Both the position numbers and the translations under genes were made by a program. The notes under the pieces are model-generated. The model did no database searches and was not told the DNA's origin. It saw only the letters and a list, made by a program, of their open reading frames with translations. Of a stretch of 64,000 bases of DNA, positions 25,960 through 34,374 are shown piece by piece. Numbering within the stretch: position 1 is the stretch's first letter; each line of letters opens with the position of its first letter. This DNA comes from an uncultured Lachnospiraceae bacterium (GTDB lineage Bacteria; Bacillota; Clostridia; Lachnospirales; Lachnospiraceae), in assembly GCA_910584965.1 (NCBI GenBank), contig CAJUDZ010000010.1, positions 52,086-116,085 on the forward strand, written 5' to 3'.

Positions 25960-27285
25960 TTATGCTTTCCGAATAACGATTTCCCTGTCACTCACTTTTT
26001 CCACGATACCGTCTATGGAACAATGAACCGCTGCGCCGAGGCCTTCCGCCGCCTCGCCGATTTTCTGCCCTTTTTTCACCGGACTGCCTTCCGTCACGAC
26101 AGGCCTTGCCGGCGCGCCGATATGCTGGCTCATCAGAATCTTCACCCGTCTGACATCGGGCGTTTCGTCGGTGAGCGGCGCCGGAACGTCATAATCAGAC
26201 AATCCCAGTCTGGCTTTTAATCTCGCCACCGGAACCTTTTTCAGTTCCCTGTCCGCCGCCGTTTTCGCGGGTTCCAGTTTTTCGCCGCGGATGCCGGCCG
26301 CTCTTAAACCGTTCTTAAATTCCGCAATCACGCTTCTCGGCGAAAGTCCCTGGGGACAGGCATAATTTTCACACAGGCCGCAGCTGCTGCAATAGGCCGT
26401 ATTCGTATATACCGATAAATCACTCGTATCGTGATTCGCTGCCGCACGCATGATGCGGTGCGGCTCGATCGGATGTCCCAGCGCATGCCTCGGACACATT
26501 TCCGTACAGGTCCGGCACTGGCAGCAGGAAGAAGCGGCCCTGCGCCTTTCCAGCTCTAAATTTTTATTCATACGCATTACCACTTTATGATCTTCCGGTA
26601 AAATGATAATAGCATTTGTAGTCTTTGTTATGACGGTATTTTCCGTTCCGAGCCTTCCCATCATCGGTCCTCCCATGACGAAGGCCGGGTTCTTCACCGT
26701 CAGTTTCCCCGCCTGCAAAACCGCTTCCCCCACGGTCGTTCCGATCGGAACGCTGATCGTAACGGGGCGCTCGACTTCGCCGACGATTGTCACCAGTTTA
26801 TCCGTAACGGGTTCTCCTAAATGAACCGCACGATACAGATTGTACATCGTTTCCGTATTATAAACGACAACATGCTCGTCGATCGGAAGTCCTCCCGGTT
26901 TGATGACGCGCCCTGTTGCCTCATAGATGAGAATCACCTCATCTCCCATCGGATATGTAGGACGCACTGAGCAGATCCGCACTTTGGGATAGTCTTTCAG
27001 GACTTCCTCCAGTATCCGAATCGTATGCCGGTGTTCGCTCTTTATTCCGATGACCGCCTCTTTTGCCCCGAACGTATTCCTTACCTCATCCAGCATCTGT
27101 ACGATTTCTTCCGCATGAGAGGCGAGCAGCTGCTTATGCAGCTTCAAAAGCGGTTCGCACTCCACACAGTTAAGAATAACCGTATCCGCCTGGTCTGTCA
27201 TTTTGGCATAGGACGGGAAGCCGGCTCCGCCGGCCCCCACTATGCCACTCTCTTTTGCAATTTTTTTCAGTTCATCAATCAACAT
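25960..27285 (-). CDS. pduS: PduS-like RnfC-family NADH/cobalamin-type reductase of the BMC
   Basis: 441 residues from the ATG at 27285, two bases after the eutN-like stop. Near the N-terminus GIVGAGGAGFPSY is the NADH/FMN-binding glycine-rich motif of RnfC/Nqo1-type proteins, and a SLBB segment follows. Two [4Fe-4S] sites are visible: CCQCRTCTEMCPRHALG and CSSCGLCENYACPQG. The C-terminus is a lipoyl-like RnfC barrel (PVVTEGSPVKKGQKIG). With a B12-independent dehydratase there is no cobalamin to reduce, so it more likely recycles NAD inside the shell by passing electrons to PduT (inference). Confidence 0.92.
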   Translation of the reverse strand: MLIDELKKIAKESGIVGAGGAGFPSYAKMTDQADTVILNCVECEPLLKLHKQLLASHAEEIVQMLDEVRNTFGAKEAVIGIKSEHRHTIRILEEVLKDYPKVRICSVRPTYPMGDEVILIYEATGRVIKPGGLPIDEHVVVYNTETMYNLYRAVHLGEPVTDKLVTIVGEVERPVTISVPIGTTVGEAVLQAGKLTVKNPAFVMGGPMMGRLGTENTVITKTTNAIIILPEDHKVVMRMNKNLELERRRAASSCCQCRTCTEMCPRHALGHPIEPHRIMRAAANHDTSDLSVYTNTAYCSSCGLCENYACPQGLSPRSVIAEFKNGLRAAGIRGEKLEPAKTAADRELKKVPVARLKARLGLSDYDVPAPLTDETPDVRRVKILMSQHIGAPARPVVTEGSPVKKGQKIGEAAEGLGAAVHCSIDGIVEKVSDREIVIRKA

Positions 27286-27287
27286 GA

Positions 27288-27557
27288 TTACCTGCTCCAA
27301 TCCTGGCCCTCGTCAATGATGCCCACGATCGCCGCATCGACGGGCGCGTCTGCCATATCGCATCCGATTCTGGCCGCAGAGCCCTGTGCTACCATAACGT
27401 ATTCTCCGATTCCGGCGCCGATAATATCAATCGCTACAAGGCGGTCTCCATTTTCCCGCATCGTTTCGACGGGTTCTACGATCATGAACTTGTTTCCGAC
27501 TAATTTCTCACTTTTTCTCGTAGAAAACAAACTTCCTACCACTTTTCCAATTATCAT
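27288..27557 (-). CDS. pduN: EutN/CcmL/PduN pentameric shell vertex protein
   Basis: 89 residues, the usual BMC-P size, starting MIIGKVVGSLFSTRKSEKL with the family features VEPVE, GAGIGEYVMVAQGSAAR and the C-terminal AIVGIIDEGQDW. It forms pentamers that close the vertices of the icosahedral shell. Only one BMC-P gene is seen in the window. It lies 24 nt after pduL and almost touches pduS, which fits one transcript. Confidence 0.95.
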   Translation of the reverse strand: MIIGKVVGSLFSTRKSEKLVGNKFMIVEPVETMRENGDRLVAIDIIGAGIGEYVMVAQGSAARIGCDMADAPVDAAIVGIIDEGQDWSR

Positions 27558-27581
27558 AACGACCCTCTCCGCCAGGGCTGC

Positions 27582-28226
27582 CTATAAGATCACGGCATAA
27601 TCGCCCTGCTTTACCTGACAGGCATTGGCCTCATCCGTGTCGATGTGCATTTCGAGAGAAAAGGACTCGTCAACACGAATTTTCACCTGATCGAGCACCG
27701 CGCCCCTTTCATTTCCCATTCTGACGGAAACGAAATCCCCGTCGTGCAGGGAAGCGGCTGCCGCCTCTTTCGGTGTCATGTGAATATGTCTTGCCGCAAC
27801 GATACAGCCTTCCTCCAGATAAATGGCTCCTTTGGGGCCGACCAGCGCAACGGGCGCCGAGCCTTTTGTATCTCCCGACTGGCGCAAGGGTGCGCTGACG
27901 CCCAGCGTCCGCGCGTCCGTTGCGGATATCTCCACCTGTGATCTGCTCCTGACAGGCCCTAAAATGCGAACATTTTCAACCGCCCGCAGTTTCAGCCCGA
28001 CGATGGTGCACTGTTCGTTTGCCGCAAACTGTCCGCCCATCAAGTCCTTTTTTTTCGTCAGCTGATAACCCGCTCCAAACAGCTTTTCCACATCCTCCTG
28101 TGTCAGATGGATATGCCGCGCGGATACGCCGACGGGAACCGTCATGCGCTTCTTTTCCGCTCCGGCGTTTTCGATTGTCTGGAGCACCATTCTCGTAATT
28201 CGCTCTACCTCATTATAAGTGTCCAT
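27582..28226 (-). CDS. pduL: Phosphate propanoyltransferase PduL
   Basis: 214 residues with the two PduL beta-barrel repeats. The zinc-binding histidines are in VSARHIHL (near residue 38) and AARHIHMT (near residue 145). The N-terminus (YNEVERITRMVLQTIE) is an amphipathic helix typical of shell-targeting peptides, followed by a linker. It converts propionyl-CoA and phosphate to propionyl-phosphate and regenerates CoA inside the compartment. It sits between the shell genes. Confidence 0.95.
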   Translation of the reverse strand: MDTYNEVERITRMVLQTIENAGAEKKRMTVPVGVSARHIHLTQEDVEKLFGAGYQLTKKKDLMGGQFAANEQCTIVGLKLRAVENVRILGPVRSRSQVEISATDARTLGVSAPLRQSGDTKGSAPVALVGPKGAIYLEEGCIVAARHIHMTPKEAAAASLHDGDFVSVRMGNERGAVLDQVKIRVDESFSLEMHIDTDEANACQVKQGDYAVIL

Positions 28227-28247
28227 AATTTACCCGTACCTTTCAGA

Positions 28248-28529
28248 TTAACCAATCTTCGGTAAAATCATCTCCACGTCATTATGCGGTCTCGGAATTA
28301 CATGGGTCGCTACCAGCTCGCCGAGTGCGCCCGCGCTGCTTGCGCCCGCTTCTACCGCTGATTTTACCGCGCCCACATCGCCGCGTACCATAACGGTTAC
28401 GAGACCGGAGCCGATTTTCTCCGTTCCGATCAGCGTTACGTTTGCCGCCTTGCACATCGCGTCCGCCGCCTCAATCGCCGCTACAAGTCCTCTGGTTTCT
28501 ACCATTCCCAATGCTTCGAGTGATGCCAT
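28248..28529 (-). CDS. BMC-H hexameric shell protein (PduA/PduJ-like)
   Basis: 93 residues, a single BMC domain (LEALGMVETRGLVAAIEAAD, KIGSGLVTVMVRGDVGAV, VIPRPHNDVE). The pore segment KIGSG is of the small PduA type, which admits polar metabolites such as propanediol. It is nearly identical in large parts to the shell protein at 29057-29335, so the two probably arose by duplication and form the bulk of the facets. Confidence 0.96.
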   Translation of the reverse strand: MASLEALGMVETRGLVAAIEAADAMCKAANVTLIGTEKIGSGLVTVMVRGDVGAVKSAVEAGASSAGALGELVATHVIPRPHNDVEMILPKIG

Positions 28530-28622
28530 AATTCATTTCCTCCTGTTTTCTTTTTGATAAATCCTGTTTTATTGTTCCAGATATCTTCCTGACTGCTTTA
28601 AACCTTCTTTACTGCATCAGAA

Positions 28623-28979
28623 CTACTTCTCATTCTGTACAAAGTCCGGCGGATCTTCGCCCAGCATTTTTGCACCGGATGAAGGCTCCGTTTTTCCTTT
28701 AAAACGGCTTGCAGACAGTTCCACCATTCTGACAATTTCCGGATGCGGGTTGGGAAGCACTCCGGTCGCCGCAGGTTTTTTTATCGCCTGCGCAGATCCT
28801 GCCTCAACGGCCTGTCTGACCGCTGACACATCCCCTTCTATTACCAGCGTGACCAGCCTTCCTCCGAGTTTGCGCTCCCATGTTGCAAGCTCCACATTTG
28901 CCGCCTTGCACATGATATCCAGCGCATCCATTGCCGCCACGACTCCGGTTATCTCTATAAATCCATATGCTTTACCCAT
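28623..28979 (-). CDS. BMC-H shell protein with C-terminal extension
   Basis: 118 residues from the ATG at 28979, which has AAAAGGAG 7 nt upstream (an ATG six codons earlier overlaps it). The BMC domain runs from KAYGFIEITGVVAAMDALD to about residue 88 (LPNPHPEIV). A polar tail of about 30 residues follows, ending KMLGEDPPDFVQNEK. Extended hexamers of this type are minor facet components. The function of the tail is unknown. It lies between two PduA-like genes. Confidence 0.92.
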   Translation of the reverse strand: MGKAYGFIEITGVVAAMDALDIMCKAANVELATWERKLGGRLVTLVIEGDVSAVRQAVEAGSAQAIKKPAATGVLPNPHPEIVRMVELSASRFKGKTEPSSGAKMLGEDPPDFVQNEK

Positions 28980-29056
28980 GCCGTTACTCCTTTTCATGCC
29001 GCATATCCATGCCGTCCTTCACCGTAAGAACACCGTATTTCTGCGTTCTTACGGTC

Positions 29057-29335
29057 TTATTTGAATTTCGGAAGAATCTTCTCCACATCGCTGTGCGGTC
29101 TCGGAATTACATGGGTCGCTACCAGCTCACCTAATTTGCCGGCCGCATTCGTTCCTGCCTCAACTGCCGCTTTTACCGCGCCCACATCGCCGCGTACCAT
29201 AACGGTTACGAGACCGGAACCGATTTTTTCCGTTCCGATCAGAACGACTTCCGCCGCTTTGGTCATTGCATCAGCCGCCTCGATTGCAGCCGTAAGTCCT
29301 CTTGTTTCTACCATTCCTAAAGCTTCCTGTGCCAT
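29057..29335 (-). CDS. BMC-H hexameric shell protein (PduA/PduJ-like), second copy
   Basis: 92 residues, a single BMC domain with the same pore segment KIGSGLVTVMVRGDVGAV and tail HVIPRPHSDVEKILPKFK as its paralogue 800 bp downstream. Differences are clustered in the first helix (MTKAAEVV) and around residues 60-70. The nucleotide sequences are also very alike in the pore-coding part, which suggests recent duplication or gene conversion. Confidence 0.96.
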   Translation of the reverse strand: MAQEALGMVETRGLTAAIEAADAMTKAAEVVLIGTEKIGSGLVTVMVRGDVGAVKAAVEAGTNAAGKLGELVATHVIPRPHSDVEKILPKFK

Positions 29336-29365
29336 ACTAAATCCTCCTTAAATATACGTTTACGT

Positions 29366-29704
29366 TTAATTTTTATCAAGTGCACTGATTTTCAGCATTT
29401 TTTCCGTATCCGATGTCGGTCTCGGAATAATATATTTACATACAACTCCTGTATTGGCAAGCGCAGTCTCTTCCGCAGCCCTCATGGCTTCTTCGACGTC
29501 CGCAATACTGCCTCTGAACTTGACCGTTACCAGAAGCGGTACCGGCAGAGCATCCGCATTGGCAGGCTTGTTTTTATCGAAAACTTCCAGACGGACATTT
29601 GCTGCCTTACAGCCCGCATCCGCTGCAAGAAAGGCGCATACGAGTCCGAATACTTCCAAAAGCCCTACTGCTTCCGCTTCCTTACGCAATGTTACTTCTT
29701 CCAT
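29366..29704 (-). CDS. Divergent BMC-domain shell protein
   Basis: 112 residues from the ATG at 29704 (MEEVTLRKEAEAVGLLE). An upstream ATG four codons earlier sits almost on the ribosome site. The BMC fold is recognisable in AVGLLEVFGLVCAFLAADAGCKAANV and in the tail YIIPRPTSDTEKMLKI. The loop around residues 45-58 (FDKNKPANADALPVPLL) is longer than in PduA types and lacks the GSG pore sequence, so its pore will differ. It is the first of four consecutive BMC-domain genes after the alcohol dehydrogenase. Confidence 0.9.
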   Translation of the reverse strand: MEEVTLRKEAEAVGLLEVFGLVCAFLAADAGCKAANVRLEVFDKNKPANADALPVPLLVTVKFRGSIADVEEAMRAAEETALANTGVVCKYIIPRPTSDTEKMLKISALDKN

Positions 29705-29736
29705 AAATGATACCATGCCTTTCTTTCAGCCTGCGC

Positions 29737-30957
29737 TTATTTGTTTACGATTGCAATTTTCAGTCCCGTCATCGCGAGATTCGTTTTCAGTGCTTCGTTA
29801 ATCTCCTCCAGCGGGTATTTATGTGTAATCAGATCGGCGAGCGGAAGTCCGATTCCTTTTGCTCTCTTTAAGAAGTCAAAAGTCGTCGCATAATCCCGCA
29901 GCGTGTATACCCAGGAACCTACCAGCGTAATTTCCTTCGAACACAGATCGAAATGCGGATTGATCGTCGCATCGCCGCCGTTTACGAAAAAGCCCAGTTC
30001 GCAGAGTCCGCCGCCGTTGCGGATGAACTTGTAAATATTCGCATGTGCCGCCGGATTTCCCGTACACTGGAATGCGAAATCTGCCAGATGCCCGCCGAAT
30101 GATTCTTTGACTGCTCCGGTCAGCGCTTCGATTCCCTGATACTCCTTAAAGCTGACGGTATGGGAAGCGCCGAGTCTCTTCGCAAAATCAAGGCGCATAT
30201 CGTTGCCGTCAACCGCCGTAATGTTCTCGATGCCGAGCGTGCGGAGCACCGCAATACAGATCAGGCCGATCGGTCCGCAGCCCTGTACGACAACACGGCT
30301 GTTAAACCGGAGGATTCCCGTCGTTTTTGCTCTTTCCACCGCATGTATGAGCACCGCACAGGGTTCGATCAGGATTCTGGAATCCAGATCCAGATCGCTT
30401 ACGTTGAATACGGTGGAACCGCCGCGGATCAGAATATAATCGGAGAACCATCCGTTCAGATGTACGTCATCATCGGGAAGCAGTCCGTAAACATCCGCCG
30501 CACCCACATTCTGTTTGTTCAGATCATACATGGTGATTTCCGGGTCGTCCTGGAAGATCATGCAGGTTACGACTTTATCGCCGATGTGAAGCTCCTTGCC
30601 CGCGCTGTCCTTCTTAACGTTCTTGCCCATTTTGACGATCTCGCCGGTTCCTTCGTGTCCGAGCGCTACCGGAATCAGGCTGAAGGGATCGCGCTTGAAC
30701 TCATGCGCATCCGTTCCGCAGACACCGCAGCCTTCCACTTTAACCAGTATATCATCATCGCCGACCTGCGGCATCGGAAATTCTTTTACCTCAAACTTTT
30801 CCAGTTCCGTCAGCATCGCCACATGTGCCACAGCGGGAATACCCGCTCCCGTCCGGCTTTGGGCCGGCGCGGCTGTCTGTGCGCTGACGCTGTTTCCTGA
30901 AAGCTGTCCCAGAATCTGTTTGACGATCTGTTCAACTTCCTTCTCATTTACTGCCAT
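29737..30957 (-). CDS. Zinc-type alcohol dehydrogenase with encapsulation peptide
   Basis: 406 residues from the ATG at 30957. Residues 1-20 (VNEKEVEQIVKQILGQL) form a classic BMC targeting helix, followed by an Ala/Ser/Gln linker to about residue 45. The catalytic zinc site is GCGVCGTDAHEF and GHEGTG, and the cofactor motif is VQGCGPIGLI. The CxxCxxC structural zinc loop of most family members is absent, replaced by DDPEITMYDLNKQN. It probably reduces propanal to propanol and recycles NADH within the shell, though a role in lactaldehyde reduction is possible. A longer frame upstream passes through a structured leader and is not coding. Confidence 0.9.
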   Translation of the reverse strand: MAVNEKEVEQIVKQILGQLSGNSVSAQTAAPAQSRTGAGIPAVAHVAMLTELEKFEVKEFPMPQVGDDDILVKVEGCGVCGTDAHEFKRDPFSLIPVALGHEGTGEIVKMGKNVKKDSAGKELHIGDKVVTCMIFQDDPEITMYDLNKQNVGAADVYGLLPDDDVHLNGWFSDYILIRGGSTVFNVSDLDLDSRILIEPCAVLIHAVERAKTTGILRFNSRVVVQGCGPIGLICIAVLRTLGIENITAVDGNDMRLDFAKRLGASHTVSFKEYQGIEALTGAVKESFGGHLADFAFQCTGNPAAHANIYKFIRNGGGLCELGFFVNGGDATINPHFDLCSKEITLVGSWVYTLRDYATTFDFLKRAKGIGLPLADLITHKYPLEEINEALKTNLAMTGLKIAIVNK

Positions 30958-31054
30958 ATTTCTATCATACTCCTTTCTGTCTGTTAAGACATGTGCATTA
31001 GAAATTCTTCTCATATTCCCCGCCGTGCCGCCAAAGGCAGCATAAGCAATCCAT

Positions 31055-31173
31055 GCAGAATGGCCGTATGGACATTCTGCAGTGTGAGAAAGGTTCGCTC
31101 TGCGAACCGTAGAAGTTCTTAGCGAAACGCCCAATGGCGTGAGCTTCAGAACTTCTTCCCACACTTCACACTC
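31055..31173 (-). other. Multi-hairpin region between the aldehyde and alcohol dehydrogenase genes
   Basis: Four stems can be drawn within about 120 nt. GCAGAATG (31055-31062) pairs with CATTCTGC (31073-31080), and GGTTCGC (31092-31098) with GCGAACC (31102-31108). GAAGTTCT (31112-31119) pairs with AGAACTTC (31148-31155) around an inner ACGCC/GGCGT hairpin. An outer AGTGTG (31081-31086) pairs with CACACT (31160-31165). It starts right after the upstream stop codon, so it lies within the operon mRNA. Confidence 0.7.
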
Positions 31174-32565
31174 TTAACGGATGCAGAGGCTGTCGGACAT
31201 CGTGCAGCGTCTTCTCTTCGTAAACGTCTGCGCGCTCGTCAGTCCTTCGCCCGTTCTGGATGCGATCGTAAAGGTACAATATCCTTCGCCGCCGAATCCA
31301 AGCGCCGCATAACTCGGTCCGTTCTTCACGAGAATTGCCGTATCGACTGCCTTTGCATATGTCGTGATGTTATCTACATTTTTGGAATGAATATGCGCTG
31401 AATGGCGGTTGCCGTGCTCCAGCCATACGGCCGTCTCCACGCCTTCCTCAAAACTCTTTACCCTGACCATGCCGAGAATCGGCATCATCAGTTCTTCGGC
31501 AATGAGCGGGTGCTCCTTAGGACCCTCAAATACGATACAGCGGATCTCCGGTCCGACTTCCACGCCGACCATGGAAAGCAGCGCCCGTGCGCTTCTTCCG
31601 ACGCATTTTCTGTTCAACGCTCCCTTCGGAGTCAGTACGGTCGCGGTCAGCTTATCCTGAATTTCCTTACTTGCAAGATAACAGCCGTTCTCCTGAATCA
31701 TATAGTGCATCAGTTCGTCCGCAATGCTGTCCATCGCCACGATTTCCTTCTCCGCAATACAGGGCAGATTGTTGTCGAACGTACAGCCGTTCACAATATC
31801 TTTCGCCGCTTTTCTGATATCCGCGGTGTCATCGACCAAAGCCGGCGGATTGCCCGCTCCTGCGCCGATCGCTCTTTTCCCGGAAGAAAGAACCGCCGTT
31901 ACGACGCCGGGACCGCCCGTTGCAACGAGAAGCGGTATTGCCGGATGCTTCATCATGACCGCGCTCGTGTCCATCGTAGGCACTTCCACCGTTACCGCGA
32001 TATTGTCCGGGCCTCCCGCCTCCAGAGAGGCTTCATTGATCATATTGATGGTAAAAATCGTTGTTTTCTTTGCATTGGGATGGGGATTGAATACCACCGT
32101 ATTGCCGCCCGCAATCATGCCGATGGAATTACAGATAACCGTTTCCGACGGATTGGTTGCCGGCGTAATTGCGCCGATCACGCCGAAAGGCCCCATTTCG
32201 ACTAACGTAAGCCCTCTGTCGCCGGACCATGCAATCGTGCTCAAATCCTCGGTTCCGGGCGTCTTGTCCGCCGTTAAATGATGTTTTAAAATTTTATCCC
32301 CCACATTACCCATGCCGGTCTCGTTTACGCCCATATTGGCAATGATTTCCGCATTTTCATGTGTTTTTCTTCTGATCGCAGAGATGATCTTTTCTCTCTG
32401 GTCCAGACTCAGATTGCGGACAACCTTCTGGGCTTCTATCGATGCTTTGACTGCGTCATTCATATCCTGAAATACGCCGTGCATCCCCTCCACCGAACCG
32501 GATATCTGCATATTTGCCATGACTTTCTGTACGATGTCATGAATCATGCTTTCATCTAAAGACAC
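31174..32565 (-). CDS. pduP: CoA-acylating propionaldehyde dehydrogenase (PduP-like)
   Basis: 463 residues. Residues 1-20 (DESMIHDIVQKVMANMQ) are an amphipathic shell-targeting helix, followed by a short linker. The aldehyde dehydrogenase core has TPATNPSETVICNS and NTVVFNPHPNA, and the catalytic Cys lies in FDNNLPCIAEKE. It oxidises propanal with CoA and NAD to propionyl-CoA, which PduL then uses. Its start overlaps the stop of the preceding GlcG-type gene by 10 nt. A structured region separates it from the alcohol dehydrogenase gene. Confidence 0.95.
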   Translation of the reverse strand: MSLDESMIHDIVQKVMANMQISGSVEGMHGVFQDMNDAVKASIEAQKVVRNLSLDQREKIISAIRRKTHENAEIIANMGVNETGMGNVGDKILKHHLTADKTPGTEDLSTIAWSGDRGLTLVEMGPFGVIGAITPATNPSETVICNSIGMIAGGNTVVFNPHPNAKKTTIFTINMINEASLEAGGPDNIAVTVEVPTMDTSAVMMKHPAIPLLVATGGPGVVTAVLSSGKRAIGAGAGNPPALVDDTADIRKAAKDIVNGCTFDNNLPCIAEKEIVAMDSIADELMHYMIQENGCYLASKEIQDKLTATVLTPKGALNRKCVGRSARALLSMVGVEVGPEIRCIVFEGPKEHPLIAEELMMPILGMVRVKSFEEGVETAVWLEHGNRHSAHIHSKNVDNITTYAKAVDTAILVKNGPSYAALGFGGEGYCTFTIASRTGEGLTSAQTFTKRRRCTMSDSLCIR

Positions 32566-33035
32566 TTGATTACCTCCTTTAACATGGCTTTTCCATAAGC
32601 CGCCAGCTCCGTGTCCTGAACCGCCGTGCCGCCGGACACGCCCAGGGCGCCGATCATCGTACTGCCGACCAAAAGCGGTTCGCCGCCGCCGAGTATCATC
32701 ACCTTCCCGTCGTTCGAAAACTGAAGGCCGTACAGATCATGGCCGGGCTGGCATAATCGTGCTAATTCGCTCGTTGACATCTGAAACGCGGTTGCCGTAT
32801 AAGTTTTATTCAGCGCTACGTCAAAACTCCCGTGATAGGCGTTGTCCATACAGTGAACCGCAACCGGTCTTCCTGCCGCATCCGACACGGCGATCACGAC
32901 CCGCATTCCCATCTCCTGCGCTTTCTGCTCCACCGCTTCAATCAGTTTTACGGCGAGCTGCAAAGACATGATCTCTTTCACGATCGCCTCGTCAACGAGG
33001 TTCTTTACTATTTTCTCAAGATTATATTTATCCAT
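32556..33035 (-). CDS. GlcG/HbpS (PduO C-terminal-like) protein with encapsulation helix
   Basis: 159 residues. The N-terminal 20 residues (YNLEKIVKNLVDEAI) look like a targeting helix. The rest is the GlcG/HbpS domain (AVSDAAGRPVAVHCMDNAYHGSFDVALNKTYTA shortened here, and GGGEPLLVGSTMIGALGVSGGT). The family occurs as the C-terminal part of PduO and in many glycyl-radical BMC loci. Its exact role (heme or cofactor binding, small-molecule sensing) is not settled. It lies 3 nt after the aldolase gene and overlaps the next gene, which marks it as a core part of this operon. Confidence 0.88.
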   Translation of the reverse strand: MDKYNLEKIVKNLVDEAIVKEIMSLQLAVKLIEAVEQKAQEMGMRVVIAVSDAAGRPVAVHCMDNAYHGSFDVALNKTYTATAFQMSTSELARLCQPGHDLYGLQFSNDGKVMILGGGEPLLVGSTMIGALGVSGGTAVQDTELAAYGKAMLKEVIKCL

Positions 33036-33038
33036 AGA

Positions 33039-33836
33039 TTATTTGCCGAGCTGTTCTAAAACTTTCTTCGTGATCGCCGCTACCAGTTCCTGGCTGTCCT
33101 GGGAACCTGCGGAAGAAGAACAGGAACCGCAGTTATGGCAGTTCGCCTTTCCTTTGTTCTGGCAAAGATCAGCCGGATGACGTCCTGGCAGGCCCATTTT
33201 CCTTCTGATCTCATATAACTTCTGAACGTTTTCAGGGCTGAATTCCTTCGGGCCGCCGAGCTGTCTTGCTTTGTAAAGAAGTTCCGCATAAAACTCAACG
33301 GATTCCATCTTCATATAGGCTGCCAGAAGGTCTGTTGACCATGTCAGCGCGCCGTGGCTCTCAAGCAGTACCGCATCGAAATGCTCCAGATACGGTTCTA
33401 CCGCATCGGGAATTTCCATCGTGGAAGGTGTGCCGTAAGGAGCGATCGGAACGCAGCCGAGTGCGATAACCGCTTCCGGCATGATCGGCTGTGTCAGCGG
33501 AATGCCCGCAATGGCAAAACTCGTCGCAAACGTGGGATGCGCATGAACTACGGAGCCTACGTCCGGTCTTTTCTTATAGACACGCATGTGCATTTTGATT
33601 TCGGAAGAAGGTCTGAATCCCTTGTTCGCCTGGATTACATTGCCGTCCGCATCTACCTTACAGATAAATTCCGGCGTCATGAATCCTTTCGATACGCCTG
33701 TGGGTGTGCATAAAAACTCGTTGTCATTCAGCTTTACGGAAATATTTCCGTCGTTTGCCGCAACCATGTTACGGTCATAAATTCTCTTACCGATGTCGCA
33801 GATCTGTTTCTTGATTTCATACTCGTTCAATGCCAT
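33039..33836 (-). CDS. fucA: Class II L-fuculose/rhamnulose-1-phosphate aldolase with C-terminal Cys motif and encapsulation peptide
   Basis: 265 residues. The aldolase part (1-215) has NDGNISVKL, the phosphate-binding region, the zinc ligands HAHPTFA and the later ESHGALTW, as in FucA-type enzymes. It splits fuculose-1-phosphate (and probably rhamnulose-1-phosphate) to DHAP and lactaldehyde. The tail is unusual for free FucA: a Cys cluster C-x7-C-x2-C-x2-C in CQNKGKANCHNCGSC, a Ser/Gly linker and a terminal helix ELVAAITKKVLEQLGK of the encapsulation type. This places lactaldehyde production inside the shell, a mark of fucose/rhamnose BMC loci. Confidence 0.93.
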   Translation of the reverse strand: MALNEYEIKKQICDIGKRIYDRNMVAANDGNISVKLNDNEFLCTPTGVSKGFMTPEFICKVDADGNVIQANKGFRPSSEIKMHMRVYKKRPDVGSVVHAHPTFATSFAIAGIPLTQPIMPEAVIALGCVPIAPYGTPSTMEIPDAVEPYLEHFDAVLLESHGALTWSTDLLAAYMKMESVEFYAELLYKARQLGGPKEFSPENVQKLYEIRRKMGLPGRHPADLCQNKGKANCHNCGSCSSSAGSQDSQELVAAITKKVLEQLGK

Positions 33837-33903
33837 TTTTTTCTCCTTTTCTTTGCTTAATCATTATTTACAAATAGAATCCCCGCATTGCGTATCTCCT
33901 ATT

Positions 33904-34374
33904 TTAGTTCCCCGCTTCCCCCGGCAAAGATCTTTCCAAAGAATCGCCGGGTTCTCTCAGATAGTCCAAAATCTCGGCCACGCCTTCATTTGCCCTGGAA
34001 TTGACGTAAAATATCTTCCGGCAGCCCGTCAGTCTGAGCCATCTCGCCGCCTGCTCCGGGTCGGCGCCCTCTTTGTCGATCTTCGTCACAATGCCGATCA
34101 CGTCCCGGTTTACCATACAGGTAATGTTGGGCGGATAGAGGGAATAAGGCTCGTCTGCCGCGAGCAAAAGCCCCACCACGTCGGCCTCGTAAGAATACAG
34201 TGCCAGCGCTCTGCCGAGTTTCGCCGTCTGCGCATATTCGCCCGGCGTATCGATGATAACGTCAAAATAATTGACATACTGTGTCTTCTTATATGTAATT
34301 GTTTCGTTTCTCAGCGCCTGCGTCAGCGTCGTCTTGCCCGCTTCGCTGCGTCCCATCAGAATCAGTTTCTTCAT
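33904..34374 (-). CDS. EutP/PduV-family small GTPase
   Basis: 156 residues with a P-loop GRSEAGKTT at residues 8-16, DTPGEYAQT (G3) and TKIDKEGA (G4). PduV/EutP proteins associate with microcompartments and have been linked to their movement or positioning. EutP was also reported to have acetate kinase activity. The start ATG overlaps the stop of the preceding shell gene (ATGA), so translation is coupled. It lies 67 nt before the aldolase gene. Confidence 0.92.
   Translation of the reverse strand: MKKLILMGRSEAGKTTLTQALRNETITYKKTQYVNYFDVIIDTPGEYAQTAKLGRALALYSYEADVVGLLLAADEPYSLYPPNITCMVNRDVIGIVTKIDKEGADPEQAARWLRLTGCRKIFYVNSRANEGVAEILDYLREPGDSLERSLPGEAGN

Noticed and set aside
29737..31164. Alcohol dehydrogenase starting at 31164
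   Set aside because: The extra 69 codons run through the hairpin region. The encapsulation-type N-terminus MAVNEKEVEQIV begins at 30957.
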